Assembly: GCF_003026455.1 (NCBI RefSeq)
Contig: NZ_PYMB01000036.1
Span: 1 to 39,454, forward strand
Length of the DNA stretch: 39,454 nt
Direction of reading: 5' to 3'
DNA from: Photobacterium rosenbergii
GTDB taxonomy: Bacteria; Pseudomonadota; Gammaproteobacteria; Enterobacterales; Vibrionaceae
Shown one piece after another: positions 38,949 to 39,454 of the stretch; the stretch's first letter is position 1, and every line of letters begins with the position of its first letter. The notes beneath the pieces are model-generated. The model ran no database searches. It had not been told where the DNA came from and saw only the letters and a program-made list of their open reading frames with translations. The position numbers and the translations under genes were made by a program.

Positions 38949-39454
38949 AATCATTTCTCTGTCTGGAAAAGCACAAGAGAAAGTGTAGTCTGCCCCGCAA
39001 TGAAAGTAATGGTAGCAAAGGGTTTTGCCAGAAACCGGAGCGCAATCGATTTTATGGCATCAAATAGAAACGATGAGGGGGATGTTTACTTTTTCTGTTG
39101 ATTAGAGATCCTAGGGGGAAAGAGCGATCCTAGTTCCTAGAAAATTGGTCCTTGGTCCTTGGTCCTTGGTCCTTGGTCCTTGGTCCTTGGTCCTTGGTCC
39201 TTGGTCCTTGGTCCTTGGTCCTTGGTCCTTGGTCCTGCAGGCAGCATTCGTTTATAGCTATGATACGTCAAACTCTTGCTCTTGCTTTTGCTTTTGCTAG
39301 AACTAGGGCCCGCTTCTCCCAGGAACGAGGATCTTATATGGACTCCCTTGGGAAATCAACAAAGAAACAAAACTAAAACAAGGTATAGATGCGCACTTAT
39401 ATACGGGCTTTTTTGGGGAGCTACCCCGCCCTAAAATGTAGTCGCACCAGTAAG
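38949..39454 (+). other. Non-coding end of the window
   Basis: No convincing gene. It contains the 13-copy TTGGTCC repeat and, after it, small CTTGCT/TTTGCT repeats (about 39270-39300). A formal frame through the repeat encodes LVLGPWS units but has no ribosome site. Confidence 0.6.
39145..39235. repeat. Perfect 13-copy 7-bp tandem repeat TTGGTCC
   Basis: Thirteen uninterrupted copies of TTGGTCC (91 bp). A 7-bp unit keeps all six frames open, reading LVLGPWS forward. It looks like a slipped-strand variable-number repeat. Confidence 0.95.

Noticed and set aside
39145..39235. CRISPR array
   Set aside because: Direct 7-bp tandem repeat with no spacers.
39152..39376. Reading frame through the TTGGTCC repeat (LVLGPWS units)
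   Set aside because: It starts at TTG without a ribosome site and exists only because the 7-bp repeat has no stop in any frame.

Overview
The window is a piece of a gammaproteobacterial chromosome, almost certainly Vibrionaceae. The tmRNA at 8203-8572 encodes the tag ANDENYALAA, which is the Vibrio/Photobacterium form. The gene order dnaJ-dnaK-grpE / nadK-recN-bamE / rnfH-ratA / smpB-ssrA and the order radA-PilZ protein-serB-ytjB-deoDBAC match what I remember of Vibrio cholerae. I cannot assign a genus or species by eye.

Left host part (1-8572): heat-shock chaperone genes (dnaJ partial, dnaK, grpE, with sigma-32 type promoters), NAD kinase, the SOS gene recN behind two LexA boxes, outer-membrane assembly lipoprotein BamE, RnfH and RatA, and the trans-translation pair smpB and ssrA (tmRNA).

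Island (about 8573-18457): a compact, AT-richer integrated element of about 9.9 kb sits in the 3' end of ssrA, the site occupied by the VPI-1 pathogenicity island in V. cholerae. It carries a P4-type integrase, then an HK97-type capsid module in the order major capsid protein, prohead protease, portal (reverse of the usual phage order, with no terminase, connector or tail genes). A replication/regulation block follows (ribbon-helix-helix protein, AlpA-like regulator, primase/DUF3987 helicase-like protein), then two opposite-strand genes (a winged-helix-like protein and a membrane-anchored coiled-coil protein) behind palindromic operators. Both ends carry mirrored 9-bp iterons (TGTTGTAGG) and copies of a GTAGTATTACC motif. 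The right iterons lie beside a very AT-rich stretch that looks like a replication origin. The best reading is a phage satellite that makes part of its own capsid and borrows terminase and tails, with a P4-like ori/crr arrangement. It resembles capsid-forming PICIs but is not an obvious textbook member.

Right host part (18458-39454): a ThrE-family exporter, a small secreted protein of unknown role, an M20 PepT-like peptidase, a helix-turn-helix regulator, yjjX, trpR with its own trp operator, the lytic transglycosylase slt, ettA, radA, a two-PilZ-domain c-di-GMP receptor, serB, ytjB, the nucleoside catabolism genes deoC-deoA-deoB-deoD and a small XapX-type membrane protein upstream of deoC. 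The window ends in a non-coding stretch with a perfect 13-copy 7-bp tandem repeat.

Genes work together in clear groups: DnaK/DnaJ/GrpE as a chaperone cycle; SmpB/tmRNA in ribosome rescue; DeoC/A/B/D in deoxynucleoside breakdown; and the island's integrase, primase, iterons and capsid genes in an excise-replicate-package life style, which is inferred rather than shown.
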